Source: Rhodospirillaceae bacterium | Lineage (GTDB): Bacteria > Pseudomonadota > Alphaproteobacteria > Kiloniellales > DSM-21159 | NCBI GenBank assembly: GCA_006969625.1 | Contig: CP030885.1 | Coordinates: forward strand, 434,001 to 498,000 | Length of the DNA: 64,000 nt | Direction of reading: 5' to 3' | Shown here: positions 18,466-25,537 of the stretch, one piece after another | Position numbering within the stretch: position 1 is the stretch's first letter | How the letters are laid out: the number at the start of each line of letters is the position of its first letter | Notes under the pieces: model-generated | Seen by the model: the letters and a program-made list of their open reading frames with translations, nothing else | Database searches by the model: none | Told to the model about the DNA's origin: nothing | Translations under genes and position numbers: made by a program

Positions 18466-19032
18466 GTCCGGCAGCAGCAGCTCCAGGTCGACCTGCAGGG
18501 CCGCGGCCAGGGCGCGCCAGGCCTTCAGGCTGCCCTTGCGGCTGCCGGCGGCGAGTTGGGAGACGTAGGCCTGGGACAGGCCGGCGCGCGCCGCCAGCTC
18601 CTTCTGGGTCAGGCCGCGCGCCTCGGGCAGGACCTCCAGGGGCGGCTCGCCGGCGACTAGGCGGCGCAGCGCCGCGGCCGGCAGGTCGGCCGCGCGCGGC
18701 ACGGCGAAGGCGGCGCGGGCGTCGCGCACGTCCTCCGCGTCGACCTGGGCGTCGTTGGCGGTGTCTTGCGCGGCGTCCTGGGCGTCTGCCGCGGCGGCGG
18801 CGTCGAGCGCCGCCGCGCGCGCGGCGGGCAGGGCCTGCGCCAGGCGGCGGCGCAGGCGCGCCGGCAGCTCGTCGAGGGCGAAGAGCGCATAGGCGCGCGG
18901 CCCCTCGCCGAGGTCGAGGGTCAGGACGCCGCTGGGGTCGGGCAGGCCGGTCGTTCGGGCGGCAATCGTTCGGGCGGCAATCGTTCGGGCCGGGTGCGTA
19001 TGGGCCGGGGTCTTTCGGGGCATGCTGGTCAT
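18457..19032 (-). CDS. Xre-family antitoxin of a RelE/Xre (HigBA-like) module
   Basis: A 191-residue protein. The N-terminal half is Ala-rich with an acidic segment (ADAQDAAQDTANDAQVDAED); the C-terminal half has an Xre helix-turn-helix (GLTQKELAARAGLSQAYVSQLAAG). It follows the RelE-like toxin gene by 48 bp on the same strand, the toxin-first order typical of higBA. It should neutralise the toxin and repress the operon by binding the palindromes upstream of it. The extreme N-terminus contains a tandem ARTIA repeat encoded by the 15-bp DNA repeat at 18951-18990, so the true start could be internal. Confidence 0.75.
   Translation of the reverse strand: MTSMPRKTPAHTHPARTIAARTIAARTTGLPDPSGVLTLDLGEGPRAYALFALDELPARLRRRLAQALPAARAAALDAAAAADAQDAAQDTANDAQVDAEDVRDARAAFAVPRAADLPAAALRRLVAGEPPLEVLPEARGLTQKELAARAGLSQAYVSQLAAGSRKGSLKAWRALAAALQVDLELLLPDAA
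18951..18990. repeat. 15-bp tandem repeat (2.7 copies)
   Basis: TCGTTCGGGCGGCAA occurs twice in direct succession, followed by a partial third copy. It lies within the N-terminal coding part of the Xre antitoxin gene and keeps the frame (15 bp, five residues per unit). Confidence 0.8.
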
Positions 19033-19080
19033 CGTCCGTCTTCGCTCTCCGCTAATTCGGGATATGGGGCCGGGGCGGGC

Positions 19081-19353
19081 CTAGCGGTAGACCTCGCGCC
19101 GGTGCGCCACCTTGGCGACCCGCAGGGTCTCGCCCTCCATCGCGTAGACGACGCGGTAGTCCCCGATTCGCAGCCGGTAGAGCTTCGGGTCGCTGGCCTG
19201 CAGCGCTTTGACCTGCGTTGCCAGGGACTTGGGGTCTTCGGCGAGCTGGTCGAGCTTGGCTAGGATCGCCTGCGCGACCGGGCGCGGCAGCTTGCGCAGT
19301 TGCCTGGCGGCGGCGGGGTGAAGGCGATCTGCGTCATGCCTCGAATATAGCAA
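19081..19353 (-). CDS. RelE/ParE-family toxin with a probable 1-bp frameshift at the N-terminus
   Basis: A RelE/ParE-superfamily mRNA interferase or gyrase toxin: PAAARQLRKLPRPVAQAILAKLDQL, then LYRLRIGDYRVVYAMEG and a C-terminal VAKVAHRREVYR. The open frame reaches up only to a TTG at 19353. However an ATG at 19337 in another frame encodes MTQIAFTP, the usual start of this family, and joins the toxin frame if one base is restored in the ACCCCGCC run. The best promoter (-35 TTGCCT at 19367-19372, -10 TATATT at 19344-19349, 17-bp spacing) would start transcription at that ATG. The toxin may therefore be inactive. It is upstream of the Xre antitoxin. Confidence 0.65.
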   Translation of the reverse strand: MLYSRHDADRLHPAAARQLRKLPRPVAQAILAKLDQLAEDPKSLATQVKALQASDPKLYRLRIGDYRVVYAMEGETLRVAKVAHRREVYR

Positions 19354-19362
19354 AACGCTATA
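19346..19362. promoter_or_regulatory. Palindromic operator 1 of the RelE/Xre module
   Basis: TATAGC-AAAAC-GCTATA is a perfect inverted repeat with six-base arms and a five-base spacer. It overlaps the predicted -10 element of the toxin-antitoxin promoter and so is well placed for autorepression by the Xre antitoxin. Confidence 0.65.
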
Positions 19363-19380
19363 TTTGAGGCAATAGCAAAA

Positions 19381-19395
19381 TTAGCAATTCGCTAA
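19381..19395. promoter_or_regulatory. Palindromic operator 2 of the RelE/Xre module
   Basis: TTAGC-AATTC-GCTAA is a perfect inverted repeat sharing the TAGC-N5-GCTA core and five-base spacer with operator 1. The centres are 34 bp apart, about three helical turns, which would put two antitoxin dimers on the same face of the DNA. Confidence 0.6.
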
Positions 19396-19452
19396 CTTTC
19401 GCTACGCGCTGGGTGGCGGGCGGGGGTGGGGCGTGAGTTCGAAACTGGTCAG

Positions 19453-19507
19453 CCTGCGGCCCGCCGGCTGCGCCGGCCTGCGGCCCGCCGGCTGCGCCGG
19501 CCTGCGG
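19453..19507. repeat. 24-bp GC-rich tandem repeat (2.3 copies)
   Basis: Two exact 24-bp copies starting CCTGCGGCCCGCCGGC, at 19453-19476 and 19477-19500, plus a 7-bp partial third. It lies between the HigBA-like and HicAB modules, outside any supported gene. Confidence 0.8.
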
Positions 19508-19558
19508 CAGCGCGTCGGCCGAGCTGATCGTCTAGGGGCTGCGCGATTGGCGCGGCGA

Positions 19559-19591
19559 GGTCGAGCGGGCGGCGCGGCTGCTCTAGGCGGC
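19559..19591. repeat. Imperfect 33-bp repeat, copy B, at the 3' end of hicB
   Basis: This is the second copy of the repeat at 18433-18465 (29/33 identical). On the plus strand it continues an open stretch that resembles a broken gene tail (GLRDWRGEVERAARLL, preceded by an amber codon). Confidence 0.6.
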
Positions 19592-20014
19592 CGTGCGGTC
19601 CTCGAGGACCAGCTCGCGGCCGAGGCTGCGCAGGGCGGCTTCGACCTGGCCGATGTGGCTGCGGTGGTCCAGGTCGAGCAGCTTGCGCACGGCGGACTCG
19701 GAGAGGCCCAGCCGCTCGGCCAGCTTGACCTTGCTCAGGCCCTGGCGCCGCATCTCGGCGTAGAGGGCGCACTTGGCGGCCACCAGGGAGGGCAGGGCCA
19801 GCAGCTCTTGCCCCGGCCCGCAGGCGCTCGGCGTCGGCAGGTCGCGCCTGGCGTCCATGTAGCCCCCCAGGGCGAGGGTCAGGGCCTCCAGCGCCATGGC
19901 GCGGGCCTGCGCGCGGTCGTCGCCCTGGGTCAGGGCCTCGGGCACGTCGGGGAAGGACACCCAGAAGCCGCCGCCCTCTTCCGGGTTGAGCTGGCAGGGG
20001 AAGGCATAGCGCAT
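19583..20014 (-). CDS. hicB: HicB-family antitoxin
   Basis: A 143-residue antitoxin. The N-terminal HicB domain (MRYAFPCQLNPEEGGGFWVSFPDVPEALTQG is interrupted here at the family's F-P-D-x-P core: GFWVSFPDVPEAL) has the degenerate RNase H fold. The C-terminus carries a helix-turn-helix (LSKVKLAERLGLSESAVRKLLD). It should bind HicA and repress the promoter. Its ATG at 20014 is three bases after the hicA stop codon on the same strand, the usual hicA-hicB order. Confidence 0.88.
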   Translation of the reverse strand: MRYAFPCQLNPEEGGGFWVSFPDVPEALTQGDDRAQARAMALEALTLALGGYMDARRDLPTPSACGPGQELLALPSLVAAKCALYAEMRRQGLSKVKLAERLGLSESAVRKLLDLDHRSHIGQVEAALRSLGRELVLEDRTAA

Positions 20015-20017
20015 GGG

Positions 20018-20224
20018 TCAGAACTCCGTCTTGTCGATGCCGAGCTGCTTGAGCAGCGCAGTGTAGAGGCCGGGCTTGATCTCGCCACGAGGCAGGGTGG
20101 TGAAGCGCTCGCCGATGTGCAGGCGGGCGTGGCTGCCCTTGCCGCGGGCCGGCTCCAGCAGGAAGGCTTGCCCCGTCTTGCGGGCGTAGCGCTTGGCGCG
20201 GTGGGCGAATTCCTTGCTGTCCAT
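20018..20224 (-). CDS. hicA: HicA-family mRNA interferase toxin
   Basis: A 68-residue double-stranded-RNA-binding-fold toxin. It starts MDSKEFAHRAKRYARKTG and has the family's G-S-H-A-R-L motif with the catalytic His at residue 32, then FTTLPRGEIKPGLYTALLKQLG. It should cleave mRNA when free of HicB. ATG at 20224 is preferred over the upstream in-frame start, which would add a non-family tail. The next gene, hicB, begins three bases downstream. Confidence 0.88.
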   Translation of the reverse strand: MDSKEFAHRAKRYARKTGQAFLLEPARGKGSHARLHIGERFTTLPRGEIKPGLYTALLKQLGIDKTEF

Positions 20225-20356
20225 GACCAAAAAATCGCACTCAAAGGAGCGAAACTCAAGCAGGGAAACGTCCACAAAGGTGCGAGATTCGCGCTGCCGC
20301 AACGGCTGGGGTGCAGGCCGGGTCGTCGCCTTGCGTCTTTCCCCACGCTGGCGGCC

Positions 20357-20584
20357 TCAACGGCGAAGCGCGTCGGCCGGGGTCAGGCCGTGCGCCAGGG
20401 CGGCGCAGGCGAGCTGCACCGTGCGCGGGATCTCGACCGGGCGGCCGGCGTCGTCGCCGGCGCCATAGCGCCGGCCCGACTCGTAGAGCTTCACGGTGGC
20501 CAGCGACAGACCGAATGCGGCGGCGGCGCCGGTCTGGGTCAGCTTCGACGCCTTGCGCCAGGTCTTGAAGTCCTGCGGGGTCAT
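20357..20584 (-). CDS. Xre-like helix-turn-helix protein
   Basis: A 75-residue DNA-binding protein: MTPQDFKTWRKASKLTQTGA followed by the recognition helix region AAAFGLSLATVKLYESGRR and a C-terminal helix (TVQLACAALAHGL). This is the short single-domain type found as an orphan regulator or a phage-type repressor fragment. It lies upstream of hicAB on the same strand, 132 bp away, and may regulate it. ATG at 20584 starts the domain. Confidence 0.72.
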   Translation of the reverse strand: MTPQDFKTWRKASKLTQTGAAAAFGLSLATVKLYESGRRYGAGDDAGRPVEIPRTVQLACAALAHGLTPADALRR

Positions 20585-20665
20585 GGGTTTCCTCTCCCCC
20601 AGCCACGCGGCCTTTCTCCGGCGGCAGGACCCGCCCGGCGGACGCACCCGACGCCTCGGCGAACC

Positions 20666-21724
20666 CTACCCCTTCCCGCTCACCCCCGCCTCGGCGAAGG
20701 TGGCCATGCCGGTATGGATGGCCGCCGCGGCCTTCAGGATCGGCAGGGCGAGGGCGGCGCCGGAGGCCTCGCCCAGGCGCATGTCGAGGTCGAGCAGCGG
20801 GCGCTTGCCGAGTGCCTCCAGCAGGCGGGCGTGACCCGGCTCCACGGAGCGGTGCGCCACGACGCAGTGGTCGAGCGCGCGCGGGTCCGCCTTGTGCAGG
20901 ACCGCCGCCGCCGCCGTACAGGCGTAGCCGTCGAGCACCACCGGGATGCGGCCCATGCGGCAGGCCACCACCGCGCCGGCGATCGCCGCCAGCTCGCGCC
21001 CGCCGAGCGCCGCGAGGGTCGACAGCGGGTCGCCCAGCGCGCCGGCGTTGGCCGCCAGCGCCTGCGCCACCGCCTGCCGCTTGCGCGCCAGGCCGGCCTC
21101 GTCGACGCCGGTGCCGCGGCCAACCCAGTCGTCCGGGGCGCCGCCGAACAGGCCGCAGGCGAGCGCCGCCGCCGCCGTGGTGTTGCCGATGCCCATCTCG
21201 CCCAGCGCCACCACGTCGGGGCCTTCCTCCATCGCCATCATGCCGTAGGCCATGGCGGTGGCGCAGTCCTCCTCGCCCATCGCCGGGCCCTGGGTGAAGT
21301 CGGCGGTCGGGATCTCCAGCGCCAGCTCGTAGACGCGCAGGTCGGCGTCGGCTTGCGCGGCGAGCTGGTTGATCGCCGCCAGCCCGTTGACGAAGGCGCC
21401 GACCATCTGCTGCGTGACCTCCGGCGGATAGGCCGAGACGCCGCGCGTGGCGACGCCGTGGGTACCGGCGAAGACGGCGATGTGCGGGTGCTCCAGCTTC
21501 GGGCTGGCGCGTCCCTGCCAGGTCGCCAGCCAGACCGCCAGCTCCTCCAGCCGGCCGAGCGAGCCGGCCGGCTTGATCAGCTCGCGCTGGCGCGCCTCGG
21601 CGGCGCTGCCGGCCTCCAGGTCGGGGCCGGGCAGGCGGGCCAGGATGCGGCGCATCTCCGCCAGGTCGGCGGCGGGTTCCGGGGCACTGGGGGCGTCGAC
21701 GGGGCTCATCGGCGGGCTCGGCAT
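20666..21724 (-). CDS. cobT: Nicotinate-nucleotide-dimethylbenzimidazole phosphoribosyltransferase CobT
   Basis: A 352-residue cytosolic enzyme that makes alpha-ribazole phosphate for the lower ligand of cobalamin. Family landmarks are KPAGSLGRLEELA, VFAGTHGV, GVSAYPPEVTQQM, GEMGIGNTTAAAAL, VGRGTGVD and, near the C-terminus, DMRLGEASGAALAL with the catalytic Glu. AAAGG precedes the ATG at 21724 directly; ATG at 21709 is an alternative. It is divergent from cobS, 70 bp away. No cobalamin riboswitch is visible in that gap. Confidence 0.95.
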   Translation of the reverse strand: MPSPPMSPVDAPSAPEPAADLAEMRRILARLPGPDLEAGSAAEARQRELIKPAGSLGRLEELAVWLATWQGRASPKLEHPHIAVFAGTHGVATRGVSAYPPEVTQQMVGAFVNGLAAINQLAAQADADLRVYELALEIPTADFTQGPAMGEEDCATAMAYGMMAMEEGPDVVALGEMGIGNTTAAAALACGLFGGAPDDWVGRGTGVDEAGLARKRQAVAQALAANAGALGDPLSTLAALGGRELAAIAGAVVACRMGRIPVVLDGYACTAAAAVLHKADPRALDHCVVAHRSVEPGHARLLEALGKRPLLDLDMRLGEASGAALALPILKAAAAIHTGMATFAEAGVSGKG

Positions 21725-21794
21725 CCTTTGCGGCAGCGGGCGGCGCCGGCTAGAACCGGCGGCACGCTTCTAGCAGGAGGGTGGCGGCGAGACC

Positions 21795-22580
21795 ATGGGG
21801 CAGCGGGCAGACAGGGAGAGTGTCGACATGCGGCCGGCGGCCTGGTGGGCCGACCTGCGCCGCGCGCTCGGCCTGCTGACGCGGCTGCCGGGCGCGCGCC
21901 ACGACGGGGCCGCGCCGCTGCACGCGCGCGCGGCGCGCGCCTATCCGCTGGTCGGCCTGCTGGTCGGCGGCCTGGCCGCCCTGGCCTACGCCGCGGCGGC
22001 CTGGATCGGGCTGCCGCCGCCGGCCGCGGCGCTGCTCGCTGTGGCGGTGGCGATCCTGGCGACCGGCGCGCTGCACGAGGACGGCTTGGCCGACGTCGCC
22101 GACGGCTTCGGTGGCGGGCGCGACCGGGCGCACAAGCTGGCGATCCTCAAGGACAGCCGGATCGGCGCCTACGGCGTGCTGGCGCTGGTCCTGAGCGTGG
22201 CGCTGCAGGCGGCGCTGCTCGCCGCGATCGCCGCGCCGGGTGCCGTGGCCGTCGCGCTGCTCGCCGGCCATGCGCTCTCGCGCGGGCTGCTGCCGGCCGT
22301 CATGTGGGCGCTGCCGCCGGCGCGGCCCGAGGGGTTGGCCGGCGGGCTCGGCAGGATCCCGGGACGGGCCGCGGCGCAGGCCGCGGTGCTGGGCGCCGGC
22401 GCCGCCGTATTGTTCGGCGCCTGGGCCGGGCTGCTGGCAGTTGTCCTGGCGCTCGCCGCCGTCGTCTGGCTGGCCGCGGTTGCCCGCCGTCAGATCGGTG
22501 GCTATACCGGGGACGTTCTCGGCGCCGCCCAGCAGCTCGCGGCGCTGGCCAGCCTCCTAGCCTTTGCGAGCCTGACATGA
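21795..22580 (+). CDS. cobS: Adenosylcobinamide-GDP ribazoletransferase CobS
   Basis: A 261-residue integral membrane enzyme that joins alpha-ribazole to adenosylcobinamide-GDP. The Mg-binding motif HEDGLADVADGFGGG, with RAHKLAILKDSRIGAYG following, and the C-terminal GGYTGDVLGAAQQ are diagnostic. Several hydrophobic helices fill the rest. ATG at 21795 is used; ATG at 21828 would also retain all motifs. Its TGA overlaps the ATG of the next gene (ATGA), so the two are translationally coupled. Confidence 0.94.
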   Translation: MGQRADRESVDMRPAAWWADLRRALGLLTRLPGARHDGAAPLHARAARAYPLVGLLVGGLAALAYAAAAWIGLPPPAAALLAVAVAILATGALHEDGLADVADGFGGGRDRAHKLAILKDSRIGAYGVLALVLSVALQAALLAAIAAPGAVAVALLAGHALSRGLLPAVMWALPPARPEGLAGGLGRIPGRAAAQAAVLGAGAAVLFGAWAGLLAVVLALAAVVWLAAVARRQIGGYTGDVLGAAQQLAALASLLAFASLT

Positions 22581-23212
22581 GCGAAACCCGCTGGTGGTTC
22601 ATCCGCCACGCGCCGGTCGACAGCGGCGGCGTGATCTACGGCCAGACCGATCTGGACGCGACCTGCACCGACGCCGGCCTGTTCGAGGGCTTGGCCGCGC
22701 GCCTGCCGCAGGACGCCGTCTGGATGGTCACCAACCTGGCGCGCACCCGCCAGACCGCCGACGCCCTGCGTCAGCGGGTCCGCCACGCCGTGCCCGACTA
22801 CCTGGTCGAGCCGGACTTCGCCGAGCAGCACTTCGGCAACTGGCAGGGTCGCACCCATGCGGAACTGCGTGCCGAGCGGCACCCGGAATGGCACCGCTTC
22901 TGGCTGGCGCCGGCGCACGAGCGTCCGCCGGAGGGCGAGAGCTTCGCCGATCTGACCCGGCGCGTCGCGCTCGCCCTGCGCCGGCGCAGCGAGGAGTTCG
23001 CGGGCCGCGACGTGGTCTGCGTCGCCCACGGCGGCACCATCCGCGCCGTGCTCTCGGTCGCCCTCGACGTCGAGCCGGAGCGCGCCCTCGGCTTCGCCGT
23101 GGAGAACTGCTCGCTGACCCGGATCGACTGGTTCGCCGGCTCGGCCGGCAGCCACCTGCCCGGCGACCAGGGCGCCTGGCGCGTCGTCCACGTCAACCTG
23201 CCGCCGCGCTAG
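22577..23212 (+). CDS. CobC-type histidine phosphatase
   Basis: A 211-residue member of the phosphoglycerate-mutase-like histidine phosphatases. The catalytic RHA motif is at residues 10-12 (WWFIRHAPV), with NLARTRQTADALRQ, EQHFGNWQG, PEGESFADL and the second His in CVAHGGTIRAVL. Overlap with cobS makes alpha-ribazole phosphate the likely substrate, the CobC role in cobalamin assembly; the assignment rests on context because the family is broad. It converges on the VOC gene and the two 3' ends overlap by 20 bp. Confidence 0.88.
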   Translation: MSETRWWFIRHAPVDSGGVIYGQTDLDATCTDAGLFEGLAARLPQDAVWMVTNLARTRQTADALRQRVRHAVPDYLVEPDFAEQHFGNWQGRTHAELRAERHPEWHRFWLAPAHERPPEGESFADLTRRVALALRRRSEEFAGRDVVCVAHGGTIRAVLSVALDVEPERALGFAVENCSLTRIDWFAGSAGSHLPGDQGAWRVVHVNLPPR

Positions 23213-23669
23213 TCCGCGTCGACAGCGGTCGCTCGCCCAGGTCTTCGGCGAGCATGGCGAGGTAGCCGTCGGGATCCTGGACGAAGATCTCGCGCTTGCC
23301 GCCTTCGCGGTCGCCCCACCGGCGCCAGACCTCGCGCGGGCCCGCGTAGAGCGGCCAGCCAGACGTCTGCAGACGCGCCTGCACGCCGTCGATGCTTTGC
23401 AGGTAGAGCTGCAGCAGGACGCCGCGCCCGAACGGCCGCTGCATCGGCCCGGTCTCCCAGCTCTCGCAGCGCTGACACAGCATGATCTGCGGCCCGTCGG
23501 GGTGCTCCAGGTAGGCGAAGTCCTCACAAGGGCGCTGATAGGCCACGGAGAAGCCGAGCAGCCGGCACCAGAAATCGAGGCTCGCGCCGATGTCCTCGAC
23601 GTAGAGCTCAGGCACCAGCTTGGCCCAGCCGTCCCGCGGCGGTCTGCCGAAGTCGTCCGCTGTGGTCAT
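23193..23669 (-). CDS. VOC-fold protein of the bleomycin-resistance/glyoxalase type
   Basis: A 158-residue protein with the paired beta-alpha-beta-beta-beta modules of the VOC superfamily: KLVPELYVEDIGASLDFWCRLLG at the N-terminus (shown in part as LDFWCRLLGF), DFAYLEHPDGPQIML, then REIFVQDPDGYLAMLAEDLG. Bleomycin-binding proteins share the AYLE plus DPDGY arrangement. The substrate is unknown. ATG at 23669 starts the first strand. Confidence 0.82.
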   Translation of the reverse strand: MTTADDFGRPPRDGWAKLVPELYVEDIGASLDFWCRLLGFSVAYQRPCEDFAYLEHPDGPQIMLCQRCESWETGPMQRPFGRGVLLQLYLQSIDGVQARLQTSGWPLYAGPREVWRRWGDREGGKREIFVQDPDGYLAMLAEDLGERPLSTRTSAAAG

Positions 23670-23831
23670 CGTCTTCAATGCCTGCCTGAGGCCCTTTGTC
23701 GGTCCGAGTGCGCTCGGATCATGCCCCCTCGCCGAGTGTCGCTTGTCACACTTCCGCCGGACTCCGGCGCTTAGGCTAAGCTGACACGTTTGCTTCGAGT
23801 CGCCGCCTCGACCAGCCAAGGAGCTCCGGAC

Positions 23832-24578
23832 ATGCGTTCCCTCGCGTGCGTTTTTTCGTTTCTTCCGTCGCGCCGCCGCCTGCTCGGCCTGGCCGCCGCC
23901 GGCCTGCTCGGCGCCGGTCTTCTGGCGGCTCAACCGGCCGCCGCGCAGGAGGACCGGGCCGCCGACGCGCAGGAGCTGGTCGACGAGGCGGCGCTGACGG
24001 TCCAGCAACTGCTGCGCAACGAGGAGTTCACCGACCTGGCCGGCTACATGCGCCGGGCCGAGGCGGTGCTGGTCTTCCCGCAGATCCTCAAGGCCGGCTT
24101 CATCCTGGGCGCCGAGGGCGGGCGCGGCGTGCTGCTGGTGCGCGGCGACGACGGAAGCTGGAGCCCGCCCGCCTTCTACACCCTGGCCGCCGGCTCGATC
24201 GGCCTGCAGATCGGCGGGCAGGTCAGCGAGCTGGTGATGACGGTGATGAACCGCGAGGCGCTGGCCGCGCTGATGGAGAACAAGGTGCAGCTTGGCGGCG
24301 AGATCTCGGTCGCCGTTGGCCCGGTCGGCAAGGGCGCCCAGGCGAGCACCACCACCAACCTGAACAGCGACATCATCGCCTTTTCCAAGGCCGTTGGCCT
24401 GTTCGGCGGCGGCGCGCTGGAAGGCGCCGGCCTGATCCCCGAATCCGAATGGAACCGGGCCTACTACAACGCGCCCGAAGCGACCGCCGAGTCGATCGTC
24501 ATCGAGCGGCGCTACTTCAACGTCGGCGCCGACGCGCTGCGTCAGGCGCTGCGCCAGGGCAACGCCGGGGCTTCCTGA
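23832..24578 (+). CDS. Exported SYLF (YSC84-like) lipid-binding-domain protein
   Basis: A 248-residue protein. The N-terminus has SRRRLLGLAAAGLLGAGLLA, an export signal with a twin-arginine-like start, cleaved near AAAQ. The mature part is a SYLF/DUF500 domain: AEAVLVFPQILKAGFILGAEGGRGVLL, SIGLQIGGQVSELVM, then VAVGPVGKGAQAST and FSKAVGLFGGGALEGAG. SYLF domains bind phosphoinositides in eukaryotes; the bacterial role is unclear, probably envelope-associated. AAGGAG lies eight bases before the ATG. Confidence 0.88.
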   Translation: MRSLACVFSFLPSRRRLLGLAAAGLLGAGLLAAQPAAAQEDRAADAQELVDEAALTVQQLLRNEEFTDLAGYMRRAEAVLVFPQILKAGFILGAEGGRGVLLVRGDDGSWSPPAFYTLAAGSIGLQIGGQVSELVMTVMNREALAALMENKVQLGGEISVAVGPVGKGAQASTTTNLNSDIIAFSKAVGLFGGGALEGAGLIPESEWNRAYYNAPEATAESIVIERRYFNVGADALRQALRQGNAGAS

Positions 24579-24634
24579 CAGTCCGGTGGTGCCGCGGGAC
24601 GGGTCGGCGCAGTGCCCAACGGTCTCCAAGCGCC

Positions 24635-25537
24635 TCAGGTCAGGTTGAGACGCAGGACGAGAAGCCCGGCGACCAGGCCCAAGTGCAGCAGGCAGGCCAG
24701 GCCGTAGACCCAGAGGGCGCGGCCGAGCGCTGCGGCGCTGGCCTCGGCGCCGAGGCTCAGGCCGAGCACCCGTTCCGGCGGCGCGCCGGCCAGCGCCAGG
24801 CGCAGGGCCGGTCCGGCGCCTGGCCGGCTCTCGTCGGGCTGGAAGGCCATCCCGATCGCCAGCAGCATTGCGGCCAGCCGCCGCGCCGGCCAGAACAGCA
24901 GGCGGGCCAGCGACGCCGCGGCGCCGCCGAAGGGCGTCTCGCCGCCGTAGAGGCGGGCGAGCAGCCGCAGGCTCGCCGCCGCCAGCAGTCCCGGCAGGCC
25001 CAACAGCAGGTAGGCCAGCGCCGGGGCGAGCGCCGCATCGGCGAAGCGCGCGCCCAGCGCCTCGGCCGCCCGCGGGGCGAGCGGTGCGGGCGGCAGGCCC
25101 GGCGCCTCGGCCGGCGGATCGAGCCGCGCCAGGGCCTGCTCCGCCAGGTTGCGGCTGCCGGCCGCCAAGCCGTCGCGCACCCCGGCGGCGGCCTGCCACG
25201 GTCCGCGCTGGCGCACCAGGGCGGCCACCACGGGCAGCTCCAGCAGCACCGCATAGGGAAGGTTGCGGGTGACCAGCTCGCCCAGCGCACCCAGGGCCAG
25301 CGGCGGGACGAGCAGGGCCAGGGTGACGATCCAGCCCCGCACCGCGCGCACCCGATGGCCGCGCTGCGGACGGTCGAGACGGCGCTGCAGGGCGCGCGCG
25401 CCCCGCACCAGCCGGGCGCGCGGGGCGGCCAACAGCCCGGTCAGCCAGGCGCCGCCCAGGTAGCCCTCCAGCCCCAGCGCCAGCAGCAGCAGGATCAGCG
25501 GGTCGGCGGAGCCGAAGGCGCCGGGCGGCAGGGGCAT
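24635..25537 (-). CDS. Divergent CobD/CbiB-like membrane protein
   Basis: A 300-residue membrane protein with four or five hydrophobic helices. The general layout follows CobD/CbiB, which attaches aminopropanol to cobyric acid: a basic segment (RGARALQRRLDRPQRGHRVR) after the first helix, then LGARFADAALAPALAYLLLG resembling the family's ESLAEN...VAPLFW block, and GLPGLLAAASLRLLARL. However the hallmark N-terminal D-x-x-x-G-D-P and H-P residues and the E-N pair are not seen. It may be a specialised or decayed homologue. ATG at 25537 starts the first helix. It lies 2 kb from cobS and is on the opposite strand. Confidence 0.55.
   Translation of the reverse strand: MPLPPGAFGSADPLILLLLALGLEGYLGGAWLTGLLAAPRARLVRGARALQRRLDRPQRGHRVRAVRGWIVTLALLVPPLALGALGELVTRNLPYAVLLELPVVAALVRQRGPWQAAAGVRDGLAAGSRNLAEQALARLDPPAEAPGLPPAPLAPRAAEALGARFADAALAPALAYLLLGLPGLLAAASLRLLARLYGGETPFGGAAASLARLLFWPARRLAAMLLAIGMAFQPDESRPGAGPALRLALAGAPPERVLGLSLGAEASAAALGRALWVYGLACLLHLGLVAGLLVLRLNLT

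Noticed and set aside
17068..18660. Large plus-strand open frame across the pentapeptide-repeat gene
   Set aside because: The minus strand has pentapeptide repeats and two membrane helices in the proper frame; only the start region of the plus-strand frame is noteworthy, and it is reported as a finding.
21725..21794. Cobalamin riboswitch between cobT and cobS
   Set aside because: The gap is only 70 bp and has no B12-box-like sequence or the needed helices.
19433..22576. Plus-strand open frame of more than 1000 codons running into the CobC-type gene
   Set aside because: Only the last 211 codons have histidine-phosphatase motifs and a coupled start; the rest overlaps hicAB, cobT and cobS in the wrong frame.
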